Both the position numbers and the translations under genes were made by a program. From positions 1,741,001-1,805,000 of the forward strand of contig CM034413.1 of assembly GCA_019925095.2 (NCBI GenBank): a DNA stretch of 64,000 nt, read 5' to 3'. Origin of the DNA: Dendrolimus kikuchii. Taxonomy: Eukaryota > Arthropoda > Insecta > Lepidoptera > Lasiocampidae. Below are positions 52,440-64,000 of the stretch, in pieces. The notes under the pieces were generated by a model. The model did not search any database and was not told the DNA's origin. It saw only the letters and a list, made by a program, of their open reading frames with translations. Positions within the stretch are counted from its first letter, which is position 1; each line of letters opens with the position of its first letter.

Positions 52440-53117
52440 AGCCCGCGGTCAGGATGGCTGGGTAGCATTAACCGACAGATTGACAACGCCGGCAGTCTCC
52501 CCCTCTCTCTCTCTCTAATCATCCGCTCCCCACGCCAATGCGAGGGATGCCAGGAGACATAGCCCCATCACGGCAGACTAAGCGTGTTGCTGGGAAGTTT
52601 CTTTCGCCGCTTCTACTCTCCCAGCCATAACACGTTGCAAAACGGCAGTAAGATAGTCTAGGTTGCCTCGGATATCCGATCCTTCCCCTCGGGCTCCATT
52701 TTTTTTTTATTGCATGAGTTCAGCAGACGGGCAGACGACCCACTTGAAAAGCGGTTACCATTGCCTATGGACATTTGCAACACCAAAGGTGCTACAAATG
52801 CGCTGCTGCTCTCTTAAGGGAAACTGGAACCTGGTCACTAATGCCGGAATACAACTCAAGGTTGTTATGGGGGCATACTCTAGACCACGGGTGGTAGCCA
52901 TCCAGTCGGGCAAATACCCTACCACCTGGCATATCAGACGTCGTCCGTCTTTAATTACTCCTTTGCTGTCGCCCTTTCACTGGCATCATTAGATTCAACC
53001 CATGGCAACAGTCCAGCTGAGGTAAAGCCCCCTCGAGCACGCTGCTCCCCGGTAAAGCTGTAAGGTCTTCGGACCGACAACATAAAGTCAAGTCCATATA
53101 AAGAAAAAAAGATGCCT
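52440..53117 (+). mobile_element. RETRO-G copy 2, split by SINE-A
   Basis: GCGTGTTGCTGGGAAGTTTC and CACGTTGCAAAACGGCAGTA before the SINE-A; CCCCGGTAAAGCTGTAAGG and CATAAAGTCAAGTCCATAT after it. The parts line up with the reverse complement of 28211-28700. Confidence 0.65.
52698..52930 (-). repeat. SINE-A nested in RETRO-G, head missing
   Basis: TTTATTGCATGAGTTCAGCA to CCCTACCACCTGGC. Confidence 0.85.
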
Positions 53118-53387
53118 AATTTTAAATTTAGTCCAAATGTCGGATTATACTTCCATAAAAAAGGTAAATTTATTTCTTCCAGACAAATCTGCGTCAAACC
53201 CTTGTATATTTAAACACTCTATTACGTTCTGTCAGAACATATAACATCTAATACAACTGATCATATTTGAAACAAAGTAAATAAACAAATTTCGCTATTT
53301 TTGTATGCCATATTTTTGCGATGTGTTTCTATGCTAATGTTATTATAGTTGCCGGTTCGATGCCCGGCTTCTGAAATTTGTTTATTA

Positions 53388-53711
53388 CAAGCTTTTATTT
53401 AACTTGCAATGAATGTACCTATGTATGTAAGTTCGGGTGGAATCTTGCAAGTTAAATTTGACCAAATTCCCGGTTTCCAATTGAGCTGAAATTTTGCACG
53501 CATATGTATTTCGCGCGACAATAATATGGTGCTGATCCTGGCCATAGAGCTGATCTCATGATGGAGTCGGAAGGTGGCCATAGGAACTCCTGTACTAAAC
53601 AAGATAGATCCGTCGTGTTTGGGCTCGTTTTACTTGTCTTGGCTAGCAATCTGCTGCTGCATGATATCCAGGACCTCAAAAGCTTGTATTTAAAAACCTT
53701 TTTAAAAAAGC
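53388..53711 (-). repeat. REP-N copy 3, inverted
   Basis: AAGCTTTTATTTAACTTGCA to CCTTTTTAAAAAAGCTT; both inverted AAGCTT ends are preserved. Confidence 0.68.
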
Positions 53712-53998
53712 TTATTTTACTCTTGATGTTTGCACATTTATCAAGTTCCATATTTCTTGACAGTAAAGCCTACATGAAGTAAATTACATCATTGACGTAC
53801 TTCATTGTTGTGTGTGACGTAATAGTAATGTTCTGTGGGTCATGTAACACACAGACTATTAAACCATCAACACTATACGTACAGATCAATTAACTTCGAG
53901 ACGATTTTGCGTTTGTAGTAGTGTACTGTCAGCATATAAATAAATAAACTAATACATTTTACATATCTTTAAAGGCAGGTACTTAATATCCATCCAGC

Positions 53999-54318
53999 TA
54001 TCCGTTCAGAAACGGAGAAAGCATACAATTTCCTGCGTTGGGGCGGCCTGTCGTAAGAGGCGACAAAACAACCCACAGCCAGGTGGTAGGACATTTGCCC
54101 GACCGGATAGCGACCACCCCTGGTCTAGAGTATGACGCCATGATAACCTGTTCCTTCTGTTCTGTTCCGGCATTAGTGATCAGCTTCCAGTCTCCCTTAA
54201 TAGAGCAGCAGCACATTTGTAGCACCTTTGGTGTTGCAAATGTCCATAGGTGATGGTAACCGCTTTCCATCAAGTGGGCCGTCTGCCTGCCTGTTGAACT
54301 CCTGCAATGACAAAAAAC
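53999..54318 (+). repeat. SINE-A, full length
   Basis: TATCCGTTCAGAAACGGAG to CTCCTGCAATGACAAAAAA; has TGCGTTGGGGCGG instead of TGCGGCCGGGCGG and a small insertion (CCTGTTCCTTCTGTTC). Confidence 0.85.
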
Positions 54319-54321
54319 TTA

Positions 54322-54905
54322 CCAATTTAAAAGTTTAGTTTCGTCACTTATACGTGCAATCGTTTTATCTTACCAATTTAAAAGTTTACTCTTACCGCCG
54401 ATCCAATACAATCGCCTTATATTACTAATTGTAATGTTTAGTCGTATCGATATTCAATCGCATTCACCGCAACTAACCAATTTAATAGTTTAGTCGCATC
54501 ACCTATGCGTGCAATCATTTTGTCTTACCAGTGTTAACGTTTATTCGTATCGCCGATACATCGCAATCGCCTCGCCTTACCAATTTAAAAGTTTACTCTT
54601 ACCGCTGATGGATTGCAATCGCCTTGTATTACCAATTAAAATGTTTAGTCATATCGCCTGATATGTGTTAACTTAGCTGTTATCACAACTATCGCGATGT
54701 CAGTAATAAGTCAGTAATAAAATAAATCTTATGCAGTTCATACATATTATTTAAGTTAATAATTATTAAAATAGATCTTAACAGCCAGATCATGACCAGT
54801 GCACCACAATCGCCTCACCTTACCAATTTAAATGCTTAGTCACATTGTCGATGTCGATGCCGGTCACGCAGGTAAGATTAGGCGATCATAATCGCCTAAT
54901 CTTAC
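54322..54905. repeat. Degenerate 50-60 bp tandem array
   Basis: TTACCAATTTAAAAGTTTA and ATTGCAATCGCCT-like motifs recur about seven times to 54660. A further unit at about 54815 lies beyond the LTR-like fragment at 54667-54745. Confidence 0.75.
54667..54745 (+). repeat. Fragment of the candidate BEL LTR
   Basis: TGTTAACTTAGCTG, ACAACTATCGCG and TCTTATGCAGTT match 36000-36079 in reverse, interrupting the tandem array. Confidence 0.5.
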
Positions 54906-54912
54906 CTGTGTG
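54865..54912. repeat. Near-perfect hairpin, 22-bp stem, 4-nt loop
   Basis: CACGCAGGTAAGATTAGGCG, then AT, pairs with 54891-54912 across the loop CATA; one mismatch. Flanked on the right by GTGTGAACGAGCCCTTA, a sequence typical of MITE ends. Confidence 0.9.
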
Positions 54913-55509
54913 AACGAGCCCTTATAATACAAAGATCTATTGCGGCTAATCCATTAAATAGAATGAAAGTCGTCCCCTAATCTCATGACATTACGACGGA
55001 TTCCAAGTTAATGTTGATAGTTTAGTTATGGGCCCCTTTTTACCTTCAAGATTTATTGTCCTTGATTTAGATTAGGACTTGTAATACATCTATCTTGTCT
55101 GTCTTTAATAATACGGCCTTAAGCTACTTTAATTAGTGAAAATAAAATATATCAAATTAATATCCATTTTGGTATTTTTCGTCAGGGGTACAGAAAAAGA
55201 TATTTCACCCAGAAAAGACAAATAAATTAAAGAAAGAAAGTAAATATATATTTCCAACTGCGACTCACACAATACAAACTGATAAGAAAATAACAATAAA
55301 TTAAAGCCTCAATGAAATGAAGTTGGCACTCAGTGCTTTGCTGTGCCCAAACATGTTCCCGCACAGCATTGGTTTTCAGAGCCCACCTCGAAAATCTCAT
55401 ATGTCCTAAGACCCCAAGTATGTGGGTAACCTTAAACTATTACATTAATAAAAAATATATATAAGATTTAGGCAATAATGTATCCTAGCAATACAATTGT
55501 GGGAACTGC
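54913..55509. other. No recognised feature
   Basis: AT-rich, no match. Confidence 0.45.
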
Positions 55510-55980
55510 ATTCAGCCCGGAAGCAGCACGCTCGAGGAGGCACCTCCTGTGAGGTTCGACCTCGGCTCGACCGCTGCGGGGGATTGACTCTATATTGAGA
55601 ATTAGCCGTTAAAGGCTGAAAGAGCTAAGCCAACAGGCTGAAGTGATTATTTGGGGACCAATTATCGACTCCGCCGGCGGAGCCGATCCTAGTCTATCAT
55701 TACTACCGCTTCGCAACGTGTTATAGCTGGAGGAGAAGAAGCGGCGGAAGAAACTCTCCAGCAACACGCCTATGCTAATCTTGTATGGCTACTTGTGTCT
55801 GTAGTGAGTGAGTGAGATTGGTGGGGTCTTACCTTTGTGTAAGAGGATCCGAGCCGGGGGCTCTCCGGCGTCTGTTTTGTCTGCGTCTGTTATGCCAGGC
55901 TGATGTTCTGAGCCTCGGGGGGTTCATAGTCGCGAGGAGACGGGTGATTTTATCGGGCTCACAGGGATAATCGCCGATCA
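55510..55980 (-). mobile_element. RETRO-G copy 3, diverged
   Basis: Same order of motifs as 28.2 kb: CTCGAGGAGGCACCTCC, CACCGCTT/ACCGCTTCGCAACGTG, AGAAGAAGCGGCGGAAGAAA and GAGCCGGGGG. A CCGCCGGCGGAGCCG palindrome sits in the middle. Confidence 0.55.
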
Positions 55981-56130
55981 GTGTCACGCCACATTTACAT
56001 TAATTCCTGTCGCCGGGTAAGTAAAAAGATATGTTCCGTTTGATGACGCTGTGACGCTGAATTAGCATTTTTAGATAATTCACCAACGAATACATTATCG
56101 TTTGGTTGTTTATTCCGAGTACCAAACTAA

Positions 56131-56377
56131 TAATAATAATAATAATAATCGGCAGACAAACACACATATCGTATATCCACAAATTAAGCAAGTTCCGCTT
56201 GTGTTATGGGTAATATACAACGGACCACTCTGGGGCCGATCCCAGACACCCAGACCATAGTAAATAACGGAGAAAATACGTTTCCGAAATTTACTATACC
56301 AGGAATCGAACCCGGAGCCTCTGCGTTGCAATGAGGTAGGCCGGCAAAGGCTTAGCTCGCTCAACCACAGAGGCCGT
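56131..56377 (-). mobile_element. tRNA-derived SINE-B copy 3, 8-bp TSD
   Basis: CAAACTAA at 56123-56130 and 56378-56385. (TAA)n tail at the left; head GACGGCCTCTGTGGTTGAGC with box B GGGTTCGATTCC. Confidence 0.9.
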
Positions 56378-56385
56378 CAAACTAA

Positions 56386-57232
56386 ACTCCGTAACATATT
56401 AAAAAAGTGTTATTTGTAATGAAATATATAAGGAGGGGTTGTGGCCAGTTGAAGTCAGCGTGGTGTCGGCGAATGGTTTTAATCAGTATTACAGTGCTGG
56501 CAGCAAATCTAATTTCGGAAACGCTGCCGAGCGACTTCAACAAAATGCGGTTTACTGAGCAAACTGCATAGGGATGGGACACAACGCTTATCGATAAACA
56601 ACATCGATAAAATATGATTCACTCAGAAGTAATACATTCTTAGGACCTAACATAGATTGACTGCAAAACTCTGTGCAAAGAGAAATATTTTGAATTTAAA
56701 CTTAAATATTTAATGTAATATTTTTGTTTGTTCCCAGTATATTTGTAGTATTTCTGTTGTTTAACATAGATTATATTCTAAATTGGTAATCAAACTTGTA
56801 TTTATCGGTCAAATTTGTATAAAAAACAAAAAATTTGAAATATGGTGTCCTGCATTCGAACAGAATTTTGAATCTAGATAGATTCTTATATAAGGCGTTA
56901 TTTTAAGCATATGTATTGAGCAATAATACGATGATACTGATGTTTCTAAAATAAAATATTAATCAACAAGAATTGAATATAAAAAAGTTACAATACAAAT
57001 AATTAAAAATACTGAAACCTGTTAAAGAGAAATTTTAAATATTTAAATGATTCAAATAATAAAACTATGTAGATATTTACAAAATTTATCTAATTTTTGA
57101 AAAACTTTTTTTACTTGAATAGCATAAGTTCCGTTTAATTTTAATCGTATCAAGAAATAAAGCGCATAAAGTGCGGTTATGTAAATTATTTTTATATCTA
57201 ATATTTAAATAGAGCTAATATGTTGTTTATAT
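56386..57232. other. Unrecognised; TATCGATA motif at 56588
   Basis: TTATCGATAAAC and ACATCGATAAAA lie at 56587-56613. TATCGATA is the DREF-binding motif of some insect promoters, but no transcript can be tied to it. The rest is AT-rich. Confidence 0.35.
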
Positions 57233-57711
57233 TGTTACGAGTCGCGAGAGTCGAATTAAAATGCCGTTAGAATTACTATGAGTTTATTAGTACTATACAA
57301 ACACGTATAACACAGGTGCAAATATAACTGAACAGAACAACTCCAAACGTAATGCAGAAGGTCGTAATTTAATAACACGCGCAAAGTCCGTCACTTATTA
57401 GATTCCCGATTATGGTACACACGTCTCGCTTCACTCGCGGTTCACGCACGACTCACTCCTCCCTCAATTGGGCCATTGCTTTATACTGCAGAGATGTAAT
57501 ATGTCCGCCCGGCCGCGTGACCGAATTACCTAAATTCAGCTTATACTTTAAATCCGTAACACCTGGCTGATTACAATACAACAATAGGCCGTATGCCAAT
57601 AAGTAAACAAAAGAAGACGGCCATAAAAGATTTTCAATGTTATTAATTCAAATGCCGACGGGTAATAAATGTGCTTCAGATTTTGTGATTGTCGGGACCT
57701 GAGTTATAACA
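57233..57711 (-). mobile_element. Solo LTR, LTR-A copy 4
   Basis: TGTTACGAGTCGCGAGAG to GAGTTATAACA, flanked by ATAT at 57229-57232 and 57712-57715. TATA region GCAGTATAAAGCAATGG on the minus strand. Length 479 bp. Confidence 0.9.
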
Positions 57712-58149
57712 ATATGTATTGTCAACGGTTTTTAAATGTGTGCAATATTTCAAATTAATCTGGAAGTATGCGAAAGTTCAGTTGAAACATTCCCCATTAA
57801 GATTAAGCCGATATTAGACGGTCCATTTCTGTCTTTCAATTTGGATGAATGAGCCAAAGTGATTCATTTAAATATAAACTTCAAACATTTAATGTCATTT
57901 ACTACCATTGTGTCCTTACTGTTATGCACTTTTCAACCAAATTCATCCAGTAGGTTGCTCCGACTATGTGATTATATATTACTTTTTTTCTTTTCTTAGG
58001 ATAGGTATTTTTTCATTATTTCATTTTTTTAATATTACAACCTACATTGTTCTGTTTCTTGTGCTTTATATTTTAATCTTTGGTACTTATAGGTTTTTTT
58101 TATAATTATTTGTTTTTATGTTTAGTAAGGATCTCATGCCATATGTCTC
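57712..58149. other. No recognised feature
   Basis: AT-rich, no match. Confidence 0.45.
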
Positions 58150-58381
58150 AGGTCAGTCAGGGCATTTGCCCGACTGGATGACTACCACCCCTGATCTAAA
58201 GTATGTCGCCATAACAGCCTTGAGTTGTGTTCCGGCATTAGTGACCAGGTTCTAGTCTCCTTTAAGCGAACAGCAGCGCATTTGTAGCACCTTTGGTGTC
58301 GCAAATGTCCATAGACGATGGTAACCGCTTTCCATCAAGTGGGCCCTTTGCCTGTCTGCTGAACTCCTGCAATAAAAAAAT
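58150..58381 (+). repeat. SINE-A, 5'-truncated
   Basis: Starts at GGGCATTTGCCCGACTGG and keeps the tail CTCCTGCAATAAAAAAA. Confidence 0.85.
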
Positions 58382-58955
58382 GTGATTTAGGAGGTGGACA
58401 CTGAAAATCAGCGCTGTGTCGGAATACGTTTCGGCACAGCAAAATGCTGATTGCCAACCTCATTTCCAAATTGCGGCATACAATTTCTGTGTAGTGTTAC
58501 CTATACTTTGTTATGTTTGTACTACTTTTGTATTGTGTGTCGTTATTAAAACTATTTTTTTTTCTTTCTTTCTTACATATGTATACAGGCTGTGTTAATA
58601 AAAAAATTAAAAGTATCGACAAAATTTATCGACACCTTCCCATCCCTATGCAAAGTAAAGAGCCCCGCTTCGTAGGGCGTCGGCGAGGAATGCGGCCGAG
58701 GACCCAAAATAACGGGTTCGCATCCCAAACCGGGCAGATTTCCACCACGACATTGCTACCGTTGTTTGAAGATGTTTTACATAGAATATTAATCTCTTGG
58801 CTTTTGCCTCAAAGCATACTGAATGAAGGGGTTAACATTCCTATGTTTATTATCACAATTACAGAGCTTAAAGAAATAAATTTATTTTTAAAGGAGTGCC
58901 AGTGAAAATTGGTTTACGCTGCCGACTAGGGTACATATGGGAACGTTCCATACTA
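58382..58955. other. No recognised feature; weak tRNA-like patch at 58660-58735
   Basis: GGGTTCGCATCCC resembles a box B in AGGACCC..GGGTTCGCATCCC context, but no box A or tRNA fold could be supported. Confidence 0.3.
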
Positions 58956-58969
58956 CGTGTTCTATTTTT

Positions 58970-59025
58970 TTACACCCCCCTCTCCCCTCCCCCCTCCCCC
59001 TCCCCCTCCCTCTCCCCCCTCTGGA
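58970..59025. repeat. C/T-rich microsatellite
   Basis: CCCCCCTCTCCCCTCCCCCC-type tract. Confidence 0.9.
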
Positions 59026-59029
59026 TCTA

Positions 59030-59160
59030 CTAAACCGTTTTTAAAAATTCTATTACTGTTAGAAAGCTACGTTAACAGGGAGTATCATAGGCTATATAAC
59101 ATAACGCTATATACTATGGGAACGGGACAGAGCGCGGGTGAGACCGCGCCGGGCCGCTAG
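59030..59160 (+). mobile_element. HEL-D, 3' part
   Basis: AGCTACGTTAACAGGGAG, ACGGGACAGAGCGCGGGTG and GCCGGGCCGCTAG before T; opposite orientation to 27.6 kb. The C/T tract borders its left. Confidence 0.55.
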
Positions 59161-59245
59161 TAGTTTGTATAGTACTTTTACTAAACGCTGGAAGATTGTT
59201 ATTGTTTATTCTCTATTTCTAATAATTTTAGGTATATCTATTGTA

Positions 59246-59248
<3 letters not shown>

Positions 59249-59318
<70 letters not shown>
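59249..59318. repeat. (TA)n microsatellite
   Basis: About 70 bp of TA repeats directly before the CTAG end of HEL-C. Confidence 0.95.
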
Positions 59319-59319
<1 letters not shown>

Positions 59320-59320
59320 A

Positions 59321-60158
<838 letters not shown>

Positions 60159-60238
<80 letters not shown>
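60159..60238. repeat. (TA)n microsatellite
   Basis: TA repeat linking the two RTE-A tandem copies. Confidence 0.96.
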
Positions 60239-60591
<353 letters not shown>

Positions 60592-60649
60592 TTTATATAT
60601 GAATTTAATTTGCACACCACCGGCATACACTTGCAAATCTCCCCTTCGT

Positions 60650-60723
60650 AAAATCCATAGCTCGGGATTGTCTGGAAGAGATCGCTCTAAAGTGATAAGG
60701 CCGCCCATTGCTCCTACTTTTAT
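60650..60723 (+). repeat. LINE 3' UTR fragment
   Basis: TCTGGAAGAGATCGCTCTAA and GATAAGGCCGCCCATTG, related to 16.42 kb. Confidence 0.45.
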
Positions 60724-61587
60724 GGCCTTACTTATAATAATCTCTTTAAGAAACGATTAGCCATCTCTTAAGTAAGAGAATCAGAATCAGACCCAAATCA
60801 ATGAATATCTTTTTTTTAACAGTTTTGTACATTTAATCAGTTTGGTGAGAAATAAAATCACCATTTGATTTTGGGGGTGTTTGTGGACTGTATGGGTTGT
60901 TCAATTTGGAGTAGAAGGAACTCACCGGATGCTGCTCTTGGTTCACTTCTGCTTCAAAGTCAGCAACAGGTCCGAAGAGTTTTCAACTTATTTATGTATT
61001 TATATTTACTTCGCAACACGTGCGCACAGTCTTATTTGTAAGAGCGGTTTTTTCTACGGCGGAGGGATAAAATTTATGCGTGTGGTGCGAACGACGTACT
61101 GAGACGGAACGGGGCGATGCGGCTCTTGTCGTGCGTTTTTAATATAATTTTTCAAATCACTTTGATGCGGCGAGAATAGGACGGGCGGGAAGGTTTAGTG
61201 GAATGAAGGAAATAAAAAATAAAAAATGCGATAATTAATTACCACAGTTACTAGACATTATGACTAAGGTTTACAATGCGATGTAAAAACTAATTATAGG
61301 TGAACACAACTTGCAGTATAATTTCTTCACTGTTATTTAATTAGACTCTAATAATAAATATAAGAAAAATGTTTAGGGTATTGAAATTAGTCTGTCCGTC
61401 AGTCTCGTGTCGTCTTATAAACGTGTATTATCTGTTGTTTACCTAAGAGGAGCAGAGATAAACGAAATTTGAATGATTAACGTAGGTTGTACCTAAAATG
61501 TTTGACTAAAGAGGAGTTTATGGGTAAGATCACTAATCATTTGCTGAGCAGTTTCTTTAAATTTAAGAAACGATTATAAGTAAGGCC
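60724..61587. mobile_element. TIR-L, DNA transposon-like element, about 864 bp
   Basis: GGCCTTACTTATAA at 60724-60737 is the exact reverse complement of TTATAAGTAAGGCC at 61574-61587, and the next 20 bp are also partly inverted (AAGAAACGATT on both sides). No transposase frame is seen. An internally deleted relative is at 36.1-36.3 kb. Confidence 0.6.
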
Positions 61588-61745
61588 TTTACTGTTTAAT
61601 ATGACTACTGTAAATTGTTTACTTTATGTATATGTGGTGAACAATAAAGTGTTTTCTATTCTATTCTATTCTATTCTATTCTAAAGTTTGCTCAAACTAT
61701 GGCTGTTTGTAATCTACGCCAGCGAAGCTGCGAGCAACAGCTAGT
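61588..61745 (+). repeat. LINE end with (TTCTA)n and HEL-A terminal fragment
   Basis: GAACAATAAAGTGTTTTCTA followed by five TTCTA repeats, then GCGAAGCTGCGAGCAACAG and CTAG before T at 61745, the end signature of a Helitron-like element whose body is missing. Confidence 0.5.
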
Positions 61746-61962
61746 GATAGGAACATATTTATTTAATAAACCATAATTCCGTATATACACGTGTAAATTC
61801 GTCCGTCTGTACGCGTATAATTCGGGGATGATATCAAAAGGCACAAATTACGCGCCAGTCAAGAAATACATGCAGGTTTATTACTATGGAGTAATGAGAT
61901 AGCACTGAAGTGGCGTGGAGTCGACATTCAATTCAACAAAAAAGTTTTTATTGAGTATTATC

Positions 61963-62240
61963 TGTGCAGGAACGGAGAAAGAATACAAGGTCCTCCGGCC
62001 GGGCGGCCTGTCGTAAGTGGTGATAAAACAACCATCCAGGTTGTAGGGAATTTGCCCGACTAGATGGCAATTATCCCTGGTCTAAAATATGTCGCCATAA
62101 CAACCTTGAATTGTGTTGCGGCATTACTGACCATGTTCCAGTCTCCCTTAAGAGAGCAGCAGCGCATTTGTAACCGCTTTCCATCAAGTGGGCCTTCTGT
62201 CTGTCTACTGAACTCCTGTAGTATAAAAATTAAAAAAAGA
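61963..62240 (+). repeat. SINE-A with internal deletion
   Basis: TGTGCAGGAACGGAGAAAGA to CTCCTGTAGTATAAAAATTA. The block between GCATTTGTA and ACCGCTTTCC is deleted. Confidence 0.82.
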
Positions 62241-62261
62241 ATATTGACAGATGACTAATTT

Positions 62262-62520
62262 TATGTTCGAATTAAAAAGTTTTTATTCCAAATAAGTTCC
62301 ACTGGAGAACTTTTTTGAAGGCCATATATAAATTAAAATTTAAAACTACTTCCCATGCCATGTACGCGGTGTTTGCGACGTATTACCGCTGTTTAAAGAA
62401 TAAGACACGGTAAGAAACTCCCCAGTAACACGTCTAGCTAAAAGATATTTTTCTACATATTTATCTATATCAGAATATATATATTTTTAAAAAGATACAG
62501 ACGTATGTAATATTAGGAAA
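62262..62520 (-). repeat. REP-H copy 4
   Basis: AAAAAGTTTTTATTCCAAAT, GAAACTCCCCAGTAACACG and TCTAGCTAAA. Confidence 0.6.
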
Positions 62521-63231
62521 CAGTGCATATTTAATAAGACAAAGACATAATAAGACGAATAGAAAGTGATCGCCGCTTTCTTTTGTTGGTAGGTTTGTGT
62601 CATAGCATAAAGTTATGTAACCTTCAAACGTGTTCAAAATCGAGCTATATTATTTAAATCTAAAGTGACAAAATTAGAAGATTTAAGAAGTTTCTTATAC
62701 ATTTTTGACTAATATAGTGTAAACGTATGTTTTAAATAGTAAAACTTTAAAAAGTGAGAGAAGAACAAATTGTGATGCTAAGGAATATTACGAGGCTGCC
62801 GGCATCAAAGGGGACTGGAACCTGGCCACCGGGATAAAAATCAAGGTTATTATGGCGGCATATTTACCGGACATGTTTCCGGGTAATTGTCATTCCTAAT
62901 ATTCTTTTTCGTTACAAAAATTGTGTTAATTTTTTTTTAGTCTTAATAGTACATCTATAGATTTCCGTATGCTGCGCAGTGCGCACGCCATGCCTTATCA
63001 CACATGATCCGCATAACTCAAGTTTTCTTTGTTTCTACCCTTAATTAAAGTACTTGTATCCCGTCTTTGGGGGTAGCTGAACACCCCTTACATGTATCGC
63101 GACTTTTAGACTTTATTTCTAAACTTCGATATACTTACTATAATATAATATACGTTGTTTATATTGTCCTAGAATCACGCTAAAAATGTACTTTAATATT
63201 GAAATATTACTCATAATATAAAGAAGAAACT
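62521..63231. other. Mostly unrecognised; SINE-A scrap at 62811-62862
   Basis: GGGACTGGAACCTGGCCACC and AAGGTTATTATGGCGGCATA are a diverged internal piece of SINE-A (minus). The rest is AT-rich. Confidence 0.45.
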
Positions 63232-63458
63232 TACATACATACATAACTTCACGCCAGTTCCCTTGCGGGGTAGGCACGAGCAACAGAGCGCCATTCAGGC
63301 TTATTTTTACACACCTCACTTGCTCCTTTGACATTCATAGCTCTTGTCATGCACGCTCGTCCGTTCTTAAGGCTCCCGACATCACCTTCTGCTAGTACAC
63401 GATCAGTTTGATCATGGAAGGTGTGTCGTGGCCTTCCACGACTTCAGCATCCATCCAC
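63232..63458 (-). mobile_element. RTE-A tail, 9-bp TSD
   Basis: GAAGAAACT at 63223-63231 and 63459-63467; (CATA)n at the left, truncated at CAGCATCCATCCAC. Confidence 0.9.
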
Positions 63459-63605
63459 GAAGAAACTCACTTTCCATTTCTCATAATCGGAAAGCACACA
63501 GGGATGAAAATAGTACTTACTTTTCGTCCCTAGGAAACGATTTTGACTTCTAAAAAAAAAAATTAAAAACTATGCGAGCCATGTTCGGACTTTTTATACA
63601 GCCAG

Positions 63606-63822
63606 TTTTTTTTTTTATTTTTTTTTTATTGCAGGAGTTCAGCAGACAGGCAGACGGCCCACTTGATGGAAAGCGGTTACCATCGCCTATATACATTTGC
63701 AACACCAAAGGTGCTACAAATGCGCTGCTCTCTTAAGGGAGACTGGAACCTGGTCACTAATGCCGGAACACAACTCAAGGTTGTTATGGCGACATACTTT
63801 AGACTAGGGGTGTTAGCTATCC
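63606..63822 (-). repeat. SINE-A, head missing
   Basis: TTTTTATTGCAGGAGTTCAG to GGGGTGTTAGCTATCC, then REP-R follows almost directly. Confidence 0.85.
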
Positions 63823-63831
63823 ATTGGTTTT

Positions 63832-64000
63832 GATTTGTATGGTTTGTACCGCGGCAGTACACTTGAAGCGATGAGGCTGGTGAGACGGTGAGCGTCATAC
63901 CCTCATTTGTCCCGTACAAAACTTCTAATTCGGAAATGTTCGTTAAGAATCGGATGTGATCGGCCTCGGTCACCTCATTTTACTAGCAGTCGTACATGTC
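63832..64000 (-). repeat. REP-R copy 2, cut by the window edge
   Basis: Inverted to 45088-45256; continues past position 64000, so its right border is unknown. Confidence 0.8.

Noticed and set aside
628..54318. Many 60-100 codon frames such as those reading MESGYHRLWTFATPKVLQMR
   Set aside because: They are chance frames of SINE-A, recurring with each copy and broken differently; no conservation pattern supports a protein.
56587..56613. DREF-type TATCGATA sites as a promoter
   Set aside because: Palindromic 8-mers arise by chance and no transcription unit is visible next to them.
58660..58735. A tRNA-like or SINE head around GGGTTCGCATCCC
   Set aside because: No matching box A, no fold and no second copy in the window.

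Overview
This window is eukaryotic nuclear DNA and very probably insect, most likely from a repeat-rich lepidopteran. There are no operons, Shine-Dalgarno sites or dense ORFs. It holds one spliced host gene with canonical GT..AG junctions inside a mass of dispersed repeats. The repeat types (R4/Dong-like LINEs next to TAA microsatellites, RTE-like LINE tails, Helitron-like elements ending in CTAG, tRNA-derived SINEs, Gypsy-type solo LTRs) fit a lepidopteran. The species cannot be told from the sequence. Family names used below (SINE-A, RTE-A, HEL-B and so on) are local labels, not database names.

The only supported host gene lies on the minus strand at about 12.8-6.6 kb. A first coding exon (12659-12816) carries a signal peptide. 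It splices in phase across a 5.8-kb intron to a second coding exon (6628-6883). Together they give 138 residues of a secreted or membrane protein that I do not recognise. The rest of the gene must lie left of position 1, and a 5' UTR exon lies somewhere to the right of 12827. The intron is filled with repeats: a 235-bp tandem array, a solo LTR, RTE-A tails, a SINE-A and LINE fragments.

Everything else is mobile-element sequence or unassigned DNA. SINE-A, about 310 bp with a head at TATCCGTGCAGG and an AATAAA-rich tail, occurs about 28 times in both orientations. RTE-A is an RTE-like LINE seen only as 5'-truncated tails of 43 to 491 bp ending in (TATG)n; eight of its 14 copies have clear target-site duplications of 9-17 bp. 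Four solo LTRs of one family sit at 8.6, 37.2, 48.8 and 57.2 kb, three with exact 4-bp duplications, and one carries a tRNA-derived SINE with its own duplication. The longest open frame of biological meaning is a 5'-truncated R4/Dong-like LINE at 46.06-48.04 kb (reverse transcriptase, CCHC knuckle, restriction-like endonuclease), with a second short copy at 43.74 kb. There is also a decayed BEL/Pao gag relic at 34.8-35.7 kb, an R1-like RT fragment at 34.2-34.7 kb, a hAT deletion derivative with perfect 17-bp TIRs at 44.24-44.88 kb, and several Helitron-like families inserted between A and T.

The main interest is architectural. Nested insertions can be ordered in time (LINE, then RTE, then tRNA-SINE at 31.5-32.2 kb; LTR, then SINE at 37.2-38.0 kb; foldback, then SINE at 17.3-17.7 kb). 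One Helitron-like family carries an internal 118-bp VNTR, several large hairpins occur, and tandem arrays lie at 6.9, 13.9, 14.7, 21.9, 24.0, 25.9, 54.3 and 59.8-60.6 kb. I found no CRISPR array, rRNA or free-standing tRNA gene, and no wholly new system beyond these repeat families and the unrecognised secreted-protein gene.
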